Assembly: GCF_014207705.1 (NCBI RefSeq)
Contig: NZ_JACHIU010000001.1
Location: 4,394,501 to 4,458,500, forward strand
Direction of reading: 5' to 3'
From: Sphaerisporangium rubeum
GTDB lineage: Bacteria; Actinomycetota; Actinomycetes; Streptosporangiales; Streptosporangiaceae
DNA length: 64,000 bases
Positions 7,329 to 14,704 of the stretch are shown here, one piece after another; positions within the stretch are counted from its first letter, which is position 1, and each line of letters opens with the position of its first letter. Position numbers and translations under genes: made by a program. The notes below the pieces were generated by a model, which ran no database searches, was not told the origin of the DNA, and worked only from the letters and a program-made list of their open reading frames with translations.

Positions 7329-8966
7329 ATGCGTACGGTTCTGCGTTGGACGCTCGCGGCGGCGCTGGCCGCCGGCTCACTCGTGGGGGTCGGCGGCGCC
7401 ATGTCGCCGGCGACCGCCTTGGAGAACGGACTGGCCCGCACGCCGCAGATGGGCTGGAACGACTGGAACACCTTCGGCTGCAACATCAACGAGACGTTGA
7501 TCAAGCAGACCGCGGACGTCATGGTGTCCAGCGGCATGGCGGCGGCGGGCTACACCTACGTCAACATCGACGACTGCTGGTCGACCAAGAGCCGCAACTC
7601 CAGCGGCGACCTGGTGGCCGACCCGGCGAAGTTCCCGAGCGGCATGAAGGCCCTGGCGGACTACGTCCACGGCAAGGGGCTGAAGCTCGGCATCTACTCC
7701 TCGGCGGGGACGACGACCTGCGCGGGGTACCCGGCGAGCCTCGGCTACGAACAGCGTGACGCCGCGCTGTGGGCCTCCTGGGGGATCGACTACCTCAAGT
7801 ACGACAACTGCGGCGACCACCAGGGGAAGAACGGTCAGCAGCGGTACACCGCCATGCGTGACGCGCTGGCGGCCACCGGCCGGCGCATCCTGTACAGCCT
7901 GTGCAACTGGGGCCAGGAGAACGTGTGGACCTGGGGCATGCCGGTCGGCAACTCCTGGCGCAACACCGGGGACATCCAGGCCAACTGGGGCTCGATCACC
8001 GGCATCCTGGACCGGCAGGTCGGGCTGGAGTCGTACTCGGGACCCGGCGGCTGGAACGACCCCGACATGCTGGAGGTCGGCGTCGGCTCCCTGTCGGCGA
8101 CCGAGGGCCGCGCGCACTTCAGCCTGTGGGCCCTGCTGAACGCGCCGCTCATCGCCGGCAACGACATCCGGTCGATGAGCGCGGACACGCGGACGACCCT
8201 CACCAACACCGAGGTCATCGCGGTCAACCAGGACTGGGGTGGCAAGCAGGGTCACAAGATCAGTGACAGCGGCGACCTCGAGGTGTGGCGCAAGCCGATG
8301 GCCAACGGGTCGGTCGCGGTGGTGCTGCTGAACCGCGGCAGCGGCACGGCGACCGTCTCCACCACGGCCTCGGCGCTCGGCCTCGGCTCGGCGTCGTCGT
8401 TCTCGGTGCGCGACCTGTGGGCCCACTCGACCGGCTCGTCCTCCGGCTCGATCAGCGCGTCGGTCCCCGGACACGGGGCCGCCATGTACATCGTGAGCGG
8501 CGGCGGCACGCCGAACCCGACCCCCACGCCGACGCCGACCGTCACCCCCACGCCGACCCCGACCCCGACCCCGACGGCCGGCGCGGGTTCGATCAGGGGG
8601 GTCGGGTCGAACCGGTGCCTGGACGTCACCGGCTCGTCGCAGACCAACGGCGCGCAGGCGCAGATCTACGACTGCAACGGCCAGACCAGCCAGCGGTGGA
8701 CCTCGACCACCTCCGGTGAACTGCGGGTGTTCGGCAACAAGTGCCTGGACGTCAACAACAGAGGCACGGCCAACGGCACCACCGTCATCATCTGGGACTG
8801 CAACGGCCAGAACAACCAGCAGTGGCGGTTCAACTCCAACGGCACCATCACCGCGGTCGGCGCGAACAAGTGCCTGGACGTGCCGAACAACGCCACCGCC
8901 AACGGGACGAAGCTCGCCATCTGGGACTGCAACGGAGGCGCGAACCAGCGCTGGACGCGCGTCTGA
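7329..8966 (+). CDS. secreted GH27 alpha-galactosidase with C-terminal ricin-type (CBM13) module
   Basis: The 545-residue preprotein has a Sec signal peptide (to about residue 30), a GH27 (beta/alpha)8 barrel (about 32-305, GWNDWNTFGCN, NIDDCW), a beta-sandwich (to about 392), a Pro/Thr linker (394-417) and a ricin B-type lectin domain (420-545) with QxW repeats. Asp159 in YLKYDNC is the expected nucleophile and Asp215 in WRNTGDI the acid/base by family comparison. It should release alpha-linked galactose from galactomannan, xyloglucan side chains or oligosaccharides. An AGGAGG site precedes the ATG. The gene follows the 11-base repeat tract and is followed by two hairpins. A second GH27 with a different binding module is at 32709. 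Confidence 0.93.
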   Translation: MRTVLRWTLAAALAAGSLVGVGGAMSPATALENGLARTPQMGWNDWNTFGCNINETLIKQTADVMVSSGMAAAGYTYVNIDDCWSTKSRNSSGDLVADPAKFPSGMKALADYVHGKGLKLGIYSSAGTTTCAGYPASLGYEQRDAALWASWGIDYLKYDNCGDHQGKNGQQRYTAMRDALAATGRRILYSLCNWGQENVWTWGMPVGNSWRNTGDIQANWGSITGILDRQVGLESYSGPGGWNDPDMLEVGVGSLSATEGRAHFSLWALLNAPLIAGNDIRSMSADTRTTLTNTEVIAVNQDWGGKQGHKISDSGDLEVWRKPMANGSVAVVLLNRGSGTATVSTTASALGLGSASSFSVRDLWAHSTGSSSGSISASVPGHGAAMYIVSGGGTPNPTPTPTPTVTPTPTPTPTPTAGAGSIRGVGSNRCLDVTGSSQTNGAQAQIYDCNGQTSQRWTSTTSGELRVFGNKCLDVNNRGTANGTTVIIWDCNGQNNQQWRFNSNGTITAVGANKCLDVPNNATANGTKLAIWDCNGGANQRWTRV

Positions 8967-8973
8967 CAGAGCA

Positions 8974-9012
8974 CACCCTCGCCGGGGCGGCTGACCGGCC
9001 CCGGCGAGGGTG
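8974..9012 (+). terminator. 15-bp stem hairpin after the GH27 gene
   Basis: CACCCTCGCCGGGGC (8974-8988) pairs perfectly with 8998-9012 across a 9-base loop, directly downstream of the stop codon. There is no clear U-run. Confidence 0.75.
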
Positions 9013-9021
9013 CCCCTACCC

Positions 9022-9059
9022 GTGAAGGGGTGGAGTCCTCCGGGCCGCCACCCCTTCAC
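9022..9059 (+). terminator. second hairpin, 12-bp stem
   Basis: GTGAAGGGGTGG (9022-9033) pairs with 9048-9059. Together with the preceding hairpin it separates the alpha-galactosidase from the fucosidase promoter region. Confidence 0.55.
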
Positions 9060-9125
9060 AGTGTTCAGGAGGTCAGCCGACCGTGCAGGCGGCGCCGTTG
9101 AGGGCTTTCCGGCGGATCCACAGCA

Positions 9126-9136
9126 TGAAACTTTCA
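9126..9136. promoter_or_regulatory. TGAAA-C-TTTCA palindrome upstream of GH29
   Basis: This 11-base perfect palindrome is followed after 3 bases by a degenerate ACAT-N3-ATGT box (9140-9150). The same pairing of elements occurs at 19791-19819. Confidence 0.45.
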
Positions 9137-9196
9137 GATAGATCCTATGTTTTCATGGCTGCGAAAAGGCCCGATCCGCCTAATCTCCCGGACTGC

Positions 9197-9239
9197 TGGA
9201 CATACCATCGGAGCCGATTTACAAAGACATCCAATGTCT
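9197..9239 (+). promoter_or_regulatory. GH29 promoter with overlapping AGACAT-CCA-ATGTCT dyad
   Basis: TGGACA (9197-9202), a 17-base spacer and TACAAA (9220-9225) are followed immediately by the perfect dyad AGACAT-CCA-ATGTCT (9225-9239). The start codon is 64 bases further on. The same arrangement occurs upstream of the RbsB-type gene (32426-32384, minus strand) and as an orphan at 19911. A repressor bound to the dyad would block initiation; that is inference. Confidence 0.55.
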
Positions 9240-9302
9240 CTGTGCGAAGCTCTCTTCAGGTGAGCCGGTGGAGAGCTCCGCTCGTCCCCGAAAGGCACCC
9301 CC

Positions 9303-11285
9303 ATGTCTTCGTCCCCGTACCAGTTCACCCGTCGTGCGATGCTCGCAGGCACCGGAGGCATCGCGGCCGCGGGACTGCTCGGGATCCGCACCCCCGCGTG
9401 GGCCACCGAGGGCCCGCAGAGCTACACCGCGAGCTGGTCGTCGGTGGACCAGCACCCGCCGGCGGCCGAGTGGTTCCAGGACGCCAAGTTCGGCATCTAC
9501 TTCCACTGGGGCGTCTTCAGCGTTCCGGCGTTCGCCAACGAGTGGTACCCGCGCAACATGTACAACAACGGGTCGAACGAGAACAACCACCACAAGAGCG
9601 TCTACGGCGACCCGTCGGCGTGGCCGTACCACAACTTCATCAACGGGGCGAACAACCGGGCCGGTCAGTGGGTGCAGTTCGCGCCGAAGCTGAAGTCCGC
9701 CGGGGGGAACTTCGACCCGAACGAGTGGGCCCAGTTGTTCGCCGACGCCGGCGCGAAGTTCGCCGGCCCCGTGGCCGAGCACCACGACGGCTACTCGATG
9801 TGGAACAGCTCGGTGAACGAATGGAACTCCGTCGCCACCGGCCCCCGGCTCGACCTGCTGCGGCTGCACGCCGACGCCATCCGCGCCAAGGGTCTCAAGC
9901 TCCTGGCGGCGCTGCACCACGCCTACAACTTCACCGGTTTCTACCAGTGGGCCCCGTCGCAGTCGAGCACCAGCCTGCGCAAGCTCTACGGCCAGCTCGA
10001 CGTCAACGCCGAGAACCAGCTCTGGTACGACAAGCTCAGGGAGGTCGTCGACGGGTACCAGCCGGACGTCATCTGGCAGGACTTCAACCTCAGCCGCGTC
10101 CCGGAGAACCACCGGCTGAACTTCCTGGCGTACTACTACAACAAGGCCGTGTCGCTGAACAGGGACTTCGTCGCCACGTACAAGGACGGCTTCAACACCC
10201 GCGGCGAGGTCGTCGACTACGAGCGCGGCGGGCCGGCCGGCATCCAGACGCCGTACTGGCTGACCGACGACAGCATCTCCAGTTCGAGCTGGTGCTACAC
10301 CAACGGCATCGGCTACTACTCGCTGAACGCCATGCTGCACTCGCTGATCGACCGGGTCAGCAAGAACGGCAACATGCTGCTGAACATCGCCCCCATGGCG
10401 GACGGCACCATCCCCTCGGGTCAGCGCACCATCCTGCTCGGCATCGGCGACTACCTGAAGCGGTTCGGCGAGTCCATCTACTCCACCCGCGCGTGGGCCG
10501 TCTTCGGCGAAGGCCCCACCCAGATGGGTGGCGGCTCGTTCGTGACGCCGCGGGCCGGTACCAACCAGGACATCCGGTTCACCCGCAGCAAGGACAACCG
10601 CGTGCTGTACGCCACCGTGCTCGGGTGGCCCGGCGGCACCTTCCACATCCCCACCCTCGGCTCCAACCGGATCAACCTGAGCACTCTGGCGTCGGTGCAG
10701 CTCCTCGGCTCCACCGCCGGCCAGTACATCGACCTGCCGTCCCGCACGCAGGACGGCTCGGGCCTGCACATCACCACGCCAGGCACCAACCCGCCGTTCA
10801 GCGCACCGGCGTACGTGGTCAAGCTGACCTTCTCCGGCACCATCCCCTCGCTCGGCTCGGGCCCCACCCCGACCGGCTGGTCCAGGATCACCAACGCCGC
10901 GACCGGCCTGGTGCTGGACAGCGGCGGCAACGTCGCCTCCGGCTCCAACGTCAAGCAGTGGAACTACGACGGCAGCAACAACCTGCAGTGGCAGCTCGTC
11001 GACCTCGGCAGCGGCTGGTACCGCATCGTCAACCGCACCAACGGCATGGTGATCGACAGCTGGGGGAACACCTCCAACGGCGCACCGGCCCGGCAGGCGG
11101 CCTGGAGCGGCAGCAACAACCAGCAGTGGCGCCTCAACAGCGTCGGCAACGGCCGCTACCAGATCGTCAACCGCGGCACGGGAACCGCGCTGGACGGCAT
11201 GGGGAGCACCACCGCGGGCTCCACGGTCGCGATGTGGACCCCGAACAGCAACGCCAACAACCAGTGGACCGTCACGACCGTGTGA
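9303..11285 (+). CDS. secreted GH29 alpha-L-fucosidase with ricin-type C-terminal module
   Basis: The 660-residue protein has a Tat-like signal (TRRAML at 9-14 and a hydrophobic stretch ending PAWA). The GH29 barrel follows (about 40-390), with KFGIYFHWGVFSVPAFANEWYPRNM, EHHDGYSMW and VIWQDF, where Asp260 is the likely nucleophile. A beta-sandwich leads to a ricin-like lectin domain (about 520-660). The enzyme should release alpha-L-fucose outside the cell. It converges on the GH95 fucosidase at 11462, and 247 bases of its lectin domain (10904-11150) are identical to the lectin domain of that gene. Fucose released here fits the catabolic cluster at 20-28 kb. Confidence 0.9.
   Translation: MSSSPYQFTRRAMLAGTGGIAAAGLLGIRTPAWATEGPQSYTASWSSVDQHPPAAEWFQDAKFGIYFHWGVFSVPAFANEWYPRNMYNNGSNENNHHKSVYGDPSAWPYHNFINGANNRAGQWVQFAPKLKSAGGNFDPNEWAQLFADAGAKFAGPVAEHHDGYSMWNSSVNEWNSVATGPRLDLLRLHADAIRAKGLKLLAALHHAYNFTGFYQWAPSQSSTSLRKLYGQLDVNAENQLWYDKLREVVDGYQPDVIWQDFNLSRVPENHRLNFLAYYYNKAVSLNRDFVATYKDGFNTRGEVVDYERGGPAGIQTPYWLTDDSISSSSWCYTNGIGYYSLNAMLHSLIDRVSKNGNMLLNIAPMADGTIPSGQRTILLGIGDYLKRFGESIYSTRAWAVFGEGPTQMGGGSFVTPRAGTNQDIRFTRSKDNRVLYATVLGWPGGTFHIPTLGSNRINLSTLASVQLLGSTAGQYIDLPSRTQDGSGLHITTPGTNPPFSAPAYVVKLTFSGTIPSLGSGPTPTGWSRITNAATGLVLDSGGNVASGSNVKQWNYDGSNNLQWQLVDLGSGWYRIVNRTNGMVIDSWGNTSNGAPARQAAWSGSNNQQWRLNSVGNGRYQIVNRGTGTALDGMGSTTAGSTVAMWTPNSNANNQWTVTTV
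10904..11150 (+). repeat. 247-bp exact inverted repeat, left arm
   Basis: By line-by-line comparison this segment of the GH29 lectin domain is the exact reverse complement of 11597-11843 in the GH95 gene. Similarity continues on both sides with scattered differences. Confidence 0.9.
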
Positions 11286-11296
11286 CGTTCACGGGG

Positions 11297-11330
11297 TCAG
11301 GTGCCGGCGTCGCGCGACGCCGGCACCTGA
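11297..11330 (+). terminator. GC-rich hairpin between the two convergent fucosidases
   Basis: CAGGTGCCGGCGTCG (11298-11312) pairs with 11315-11329, and T11297 pairs with A11330, 12 bases after the GH29 stop. Confidence 0.75.
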
Positions 11331-11349
11331 CGGTGCCTGGACGTCCGTC

Positions 11350-11418
11350 CGCCGCGGAACAGGCGGACGCGCGGAGAGAACCCCGCCGCGGAGCAGGCGG
11401 ACGTGCGAAGAACCTCGC
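11350..11418. repeat. imperfect tandem repeat of about 35 bases
   Basis: CCGCCGCGGAACAGGCGGAC near 11350 recurs in near-identical form near 11384, each copy followed by a variant of GCGGAGAGAACC. It lies between the two terminator hairpins. Confidence 0.5.
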
Positions 11419-11445
11419 CGCGACCGGTGACCGGTCGCGGCGAGG
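11413..11445 (-). terminator. 15-bp stem terminator for the GH95 gene
   Basis: CCTCGCCGCGACCGG (11413-11427) pairs with 11431-11445 around TGA, followed on the minus strand by a T-rich stretch (TTCTTC). Confidence 0.75.
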
Positions 11446-11461
11446 TGCGTTTCTCAAGGGA

Positions 11462-14400
11462 TCAGACCGTGGTGATGGTCCACTGGTTGTTGGTGCTGTT
11501 GTTCGGGGTCCACATCCCGACGGTCGAGCCGGCGCTCGTGCTTCCCATGCCGTCGAGCGCGGTTCCCGTGCCGCGGTTGATGATCTGGTAGCGGTTGTTG
11601 CCGACGCTGTTGAGGCGCCACTGCTGGTTGTTGCTGCCGCTCCAGGCCGCCTGCCGGGCCGGTGCGCCGTTGGAGGTGTTCCCCCAGCTGTCGATCACCA
11701 TGCCGTTGGTGCGGTTGACGATGCGGTACCAGCCGCTGCCGAGGTCGACGAGCTGCCACTGCAGGTTGTTGCTGCCGTCGTAGTTCCACTGCTTGACGTT
11801 GGAGCCGGAGGCGACGTTGCCGCCGCTGTCCAGCACCAGGCCGCTGGTGGCGTTGGTGATCCGCGAGTACCCCGTGGGGGTGGTGCTCGCGGTGGTCACG
11901 CGCAGCGACGCGATGGCGTCGTTGTTGCCGGTGTTGCTCAGGTTGGCGTTGTCGGCGGTGAAGGTCCAGCTCGTGCCGGAGAAGTTGTCGCCTGCGAAGG
12001 CCGTCACCTGGTAGCCGCTGGTGACGCGCAGGGAGGAGATGGTTCGCAGGCCGATGCCGAGGGCCTGGAGCTGCGCGGCCGTGTAGTCCCCTGTCGGCAG
12101 GGACGCGCTGGCGCCGGCGTAGTTGGTGTCGGCGTAGACGGTGGCCACGCCGGTCGGGGGGTTGCCTCCCTGGCCGGTCGCGCGGTAAGTGCGGCCCGCG
12201 GCACCGGTCAGCCGGATGACGTCGGACTCGGGCTTGGTGACGGTGACCGCCTCGCCGGTCGAGGTGTCCACCACCTGGTAGGTGCCGGTGAACAGGCGGC
12301 TGCGCACGTTGACCGTGCCGTCGCGGTCGAACTTGACGAGGATCTCACTCGGCGAGCCGGAGCTCCAGGTGGTGTCCACGGTGTAGCCGCCGCGGCCCCG
12401 CAGGCCCTGGACCTTGCCGCTCGGCCACGCCGACGGCAGCGCCGGCAGCACGTGCAGCTCACCGTTGTGGCTCTGCAGCAGCATCTCGGCGATGCCGGAC
12501 GTCGCGCCGAAGTTGCCGTCGATCTGGAACGGCGGGTGAAGGTCGAACATGTTCGGCGCGAGCCTGGACGTGGTCACCAGCAGGCGGATGAGGGTGTGCG
12601 CGCGTGCGCCTTCCTCCATGCGGGCCCAGTAGTTGATCTTCCAGGCGAGCGACCATCCGGTGCCGTCGTCGCCGCGCAGCTCCAGCGTGCGGCGCGCGGC
12701 GGTGTACAGCGACGGGGTGCCGCGCTTGGTGATCTGGTTGCTCGGGTGCAGGCCGTACAGGTGGGAGATGTGCCGGTGGTTCGGCTCGGTCTCCACCCAG
12801 TCGTACAGCCACTCCATGATGTTGCCGCGCGAGCCGACCTTCATCGGGGGGAGCCGGTCCCTGGCGGCGAGCACTCTGGTGCGGAAGTCGGAGTCGACGC
12901 CGAGCACCTGGCTGGCCTGCGCGACACCGTTGAACAGGTCGCGGAGGATCTGGTTGTCCATCGTCGGGCCCGCGCACACGCTGACCCCCGAGTGGTGGGG
13001 CAGCTCAGGCGAGTTCGACGGGTTGGTGACGAGGTAGCCGAGGCTCGGCTCGTTCACCAGGGTGTCGAGGAAGAACTGCGCCGCACCCTTCATCGCCGGG
13101 TAGTACTGCTGCAGGAACGCCTGGTCCCCGGTGAACTGGTAGTGGTCCCATATCAGGGTGGACAGCCACGCGCCGCCGGTCTGCCACATGCCCCACAGCG
13201 CGCCGTCCACGACGGACGTGGCCCGCCAGCCGTCGGTGTTGTGGTGGGTGACCCAGCCGCCGGCGTTGTACTGGACGCGTGCCGTTCGCGCGCCGGTGAC
13301 CGTCAGGTCGTTGATCATCTTGAAGACCGGGTCGAAGCACTCCGACAGGTTCGTGGTGTCGGCCGGCCAGTAGTTCATCGGCAGGTTCGCGTTGATCGTG
13401 TACTTGGAGTCCCACGACGGGGCCAGCGAGTCGTTCCAGATGCCCTGCAGGTTGGCCGGCTGCGTCCCGGGCCGTGAGGAGGAGATCAGCAGGTATCTGC
13501 CGAACTGGAACAACAGCACCGAGAACTGCGGGTCGGTGGTGTTGTTGTGCTGCGCGATCCGCACGTCGGTCGGCTGGTCGGCCGCGGACGTGCGGCCGAG
13601 GTCCAGGCTCGTGCGGCCGAACAACGCCTGGTAGTCGGCCACGTGCCGGGCCCGCAGGTCGTCGTAGGTCCTGCCGAGCGCCGCGTTGAGATAGTTGCGC
13701 GCGATGCCCTGGTAGTCGCCGCCGACGTTGGTGTAGTTGACGTAGCTGGTGCCGATGGAGATCAGCAAGGTGACGCTGTTGGCGTTCCGCACCTGCAGTG
13801 TGCCGCCGGAGCTGCTGACGGTGCCGCCGTCGGCGACGGCCCTCGCCAGCGCGAGGAACCGCACCGAGCCCGTCTTGCCCTCGAAGTTGCCGGAGACGCC
13901 GTTCAGGCCCACCGACAGGTTGTCCGGGCTGGTGCGCGTCGTGCTCTGCGGGCTGTCGAACGTCGCGGAGAACGTGATGGAGCCGGTCCGGTCGGCGGTC
14001 AGGCGGATGGCGATGACCTGGTCGGGTGCGCTGGCGAACGTCTCACGCCGGTACCGCACGCCGTTCTGCAGGTACGTCGTCACCGTGGTCGCCGTGGTCA
14101 GGTCGAGCAGGCGGTTGTACTCCGACACCCCGCTCCCGCCGGCCCCGAAGGTGAGCCGGATGTTGCCGACGGTCTGGTAGGCGAGCTGCCCGGCGGGGCT
14201 GCCGAGCATGTTCTGGTCGATCAGGGTCTGCGCCTGGCTCCACTGGTTGTTGAAGACGGCCTGCCTGATCTGTGCCAGCGCTCCGGCGCCTCGGGTGTTG
14301 CTCTGGTCGTACGGCCCGCCGGCCCAGACGGTGTCCTCGTTGAGCTGCAGGCGCTCCACGTCGACGTTGCCGAACACCATGGCGCCGAGGCGGCCGTTGC

Positions 14401-14593
14401 CGATGGGAAGGGCCCGCAGCCAGTCGGTGCCGGCGCCTGCGTTGTACCAGAGCGCCAGGTCGTTGGCCGCCGCCACCTGCGCGGGAGGAGCGGAGGCGGC
14501 GTTCGCGGTGGCCGTCCACTGCAACGGCACCAGCGCCGCTCCGGCGCCGGCGGCGCCGAAGCGGAACAGCTGCCTACGCGAAAAGTCGGACAT
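11462..14593 (-). CDS. secreted GH95 alpha-L-fucosidase with beta/gamma-crystallin-like and ricin-type modules
   Basis: The 1043-residue protein has a Tat-type signal (FSRRQLFRFG, residues 4-13). GH95 spans about 35-800: LPIGNGRLGAMVFG, ANLPMNYWP (the Asn pair of the family), HRHISHLYGLHP and PFQIDGNFG (catalytic Asp by family comparison). A beta/gamma-crystallin-like segment follows (about 815-900, ATVYADTNYAGASASL and VTAFAGDNFSGTSWTF, the two Greek-key signatures), then a ricin-like lectin (about 905-1043). GH95 enzymes cut alpha-1,2-fucose, for example from xyloglucan side chains. The ATG at 14593 follows a GGGAG-type site and starts the Tat signal. It converges on the GH29 gene and shares a 247-bp identical lectin segment with it. 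Confidence 0.92.
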   Translation of the reverse strand: MSDFSRRQLFRFGAAGAGAALVPLQWTATANAASAPPAQVAAANDLALWYNAGAGTDWLRALPIGNGRLGAMVFGNVDVERLQLNEDTVWAGGPYDQSNTRGAGALAQIRQAVFNNQWSQAQTLIDQNMLGSPAGQLAYQTVGNIRLTFGAGGSGVSEYNRLLDLTTATTVTTYLQNGVRYRRETFASAPDQVIAIRLTADRTGSITFSATFDSPQSTTRTSPDNLSVGLNGVSGNFEGKTGSVRFLALARAVADGGTVSSSGGTLQVRNANSVTLLISIGTSYVNYTNVGGDYQGIARNYLNAALGRTYDDLRARHVADYQALFGRTSLDLGRTSAADQPTDVRIAQHNNTTDPQFSVLLFQFGRYLLISSSRPGTQPANLQGIWNDSLAPSWDSKYTINANLPMNYWPADTTNLSECFDPVFKMINDLTVTGARTARVQYNAGGWVTHHNTDGWRATSVVDGALWGMWQTGGAWLSTLIWDHYQFTGDQAFLQQYYPAMKGAAQFFLDTLVNEPSLGYLVTNPSNSPELPHHSGVSVCAGPTMDNQILRDLFNGVAQASQVLGVDSDFRTRVLAARDRLPPMKVGSRGNIMEWLYDWVETEPNHRHISHLYGLHPSNQITKRGTPSLYTAARRTLELRGDDGTGWSLAWKINYWARMEEGARAHTLIRLLVTTSRLAPNMFDLHPPFQIDGNFGATSGIAEMLLQSHNGELHVLPALPSAWPSGKVQGLRGRGGYTVDTTWSSGSPSEILVKFDRDGTVNVRSRLFTGTYQVVDTSTGEAVTVTKPESDVIRLTGAAGRTYRATGQGGNPPTGVATVYADTNYAGASASLPTGDYTAAQLQALGIGLRTISSLRVTSGYQVTAFAGDNFSGTSWTFTADNANLSNTGNNDAIASLRVTTASTTPTGYSRITNATSGLVLDSGGNVASGSNVKQWNYDGSNNLQWQLVDLGSGWYRIVNRTNGMVIDSWGNTSNGAPARQAAWSGSNNQQWRLNSVGNNRYQIINRGTGTALDGMGSTSAGSTVGMWTPNNSTNNQWTITTV
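11597..11843 (-). repeat. 247-bp exact inverted repeat, right arm
   Basis: Exact reverse complement of 10904-11150. It encodes the start and middle of the GH95 lectin domain. Confidence 0.9.
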
Positions 14594-14704
14594 AGAAGTT
14601 CTCCATCGCGGGAGGGGGTGCGGATGGGCTGACGTCCCGGCGGCCACGGCACGTGCCGCCGGGAGTCAGAGTCATGCGACTGGTGAACCGGTCACCGGGA
14701 CACG

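Noticed and set aside
10904-11843. Inverted repeat ends of an insertion sequence
   Set aside because: The arms are coding lectin domains and no transposase lies between them; only terminators and a short repeat are present.
9083-13477. A plus-strand open frame of about 1464 codons across GH29 and GH95
   Set aside because: It is out of frame with GH29 and antisense to GH95. It is Arg/Gly/Ala-rich, a usual by-product of high-GC coding DNA, and shows no recognisable domain.
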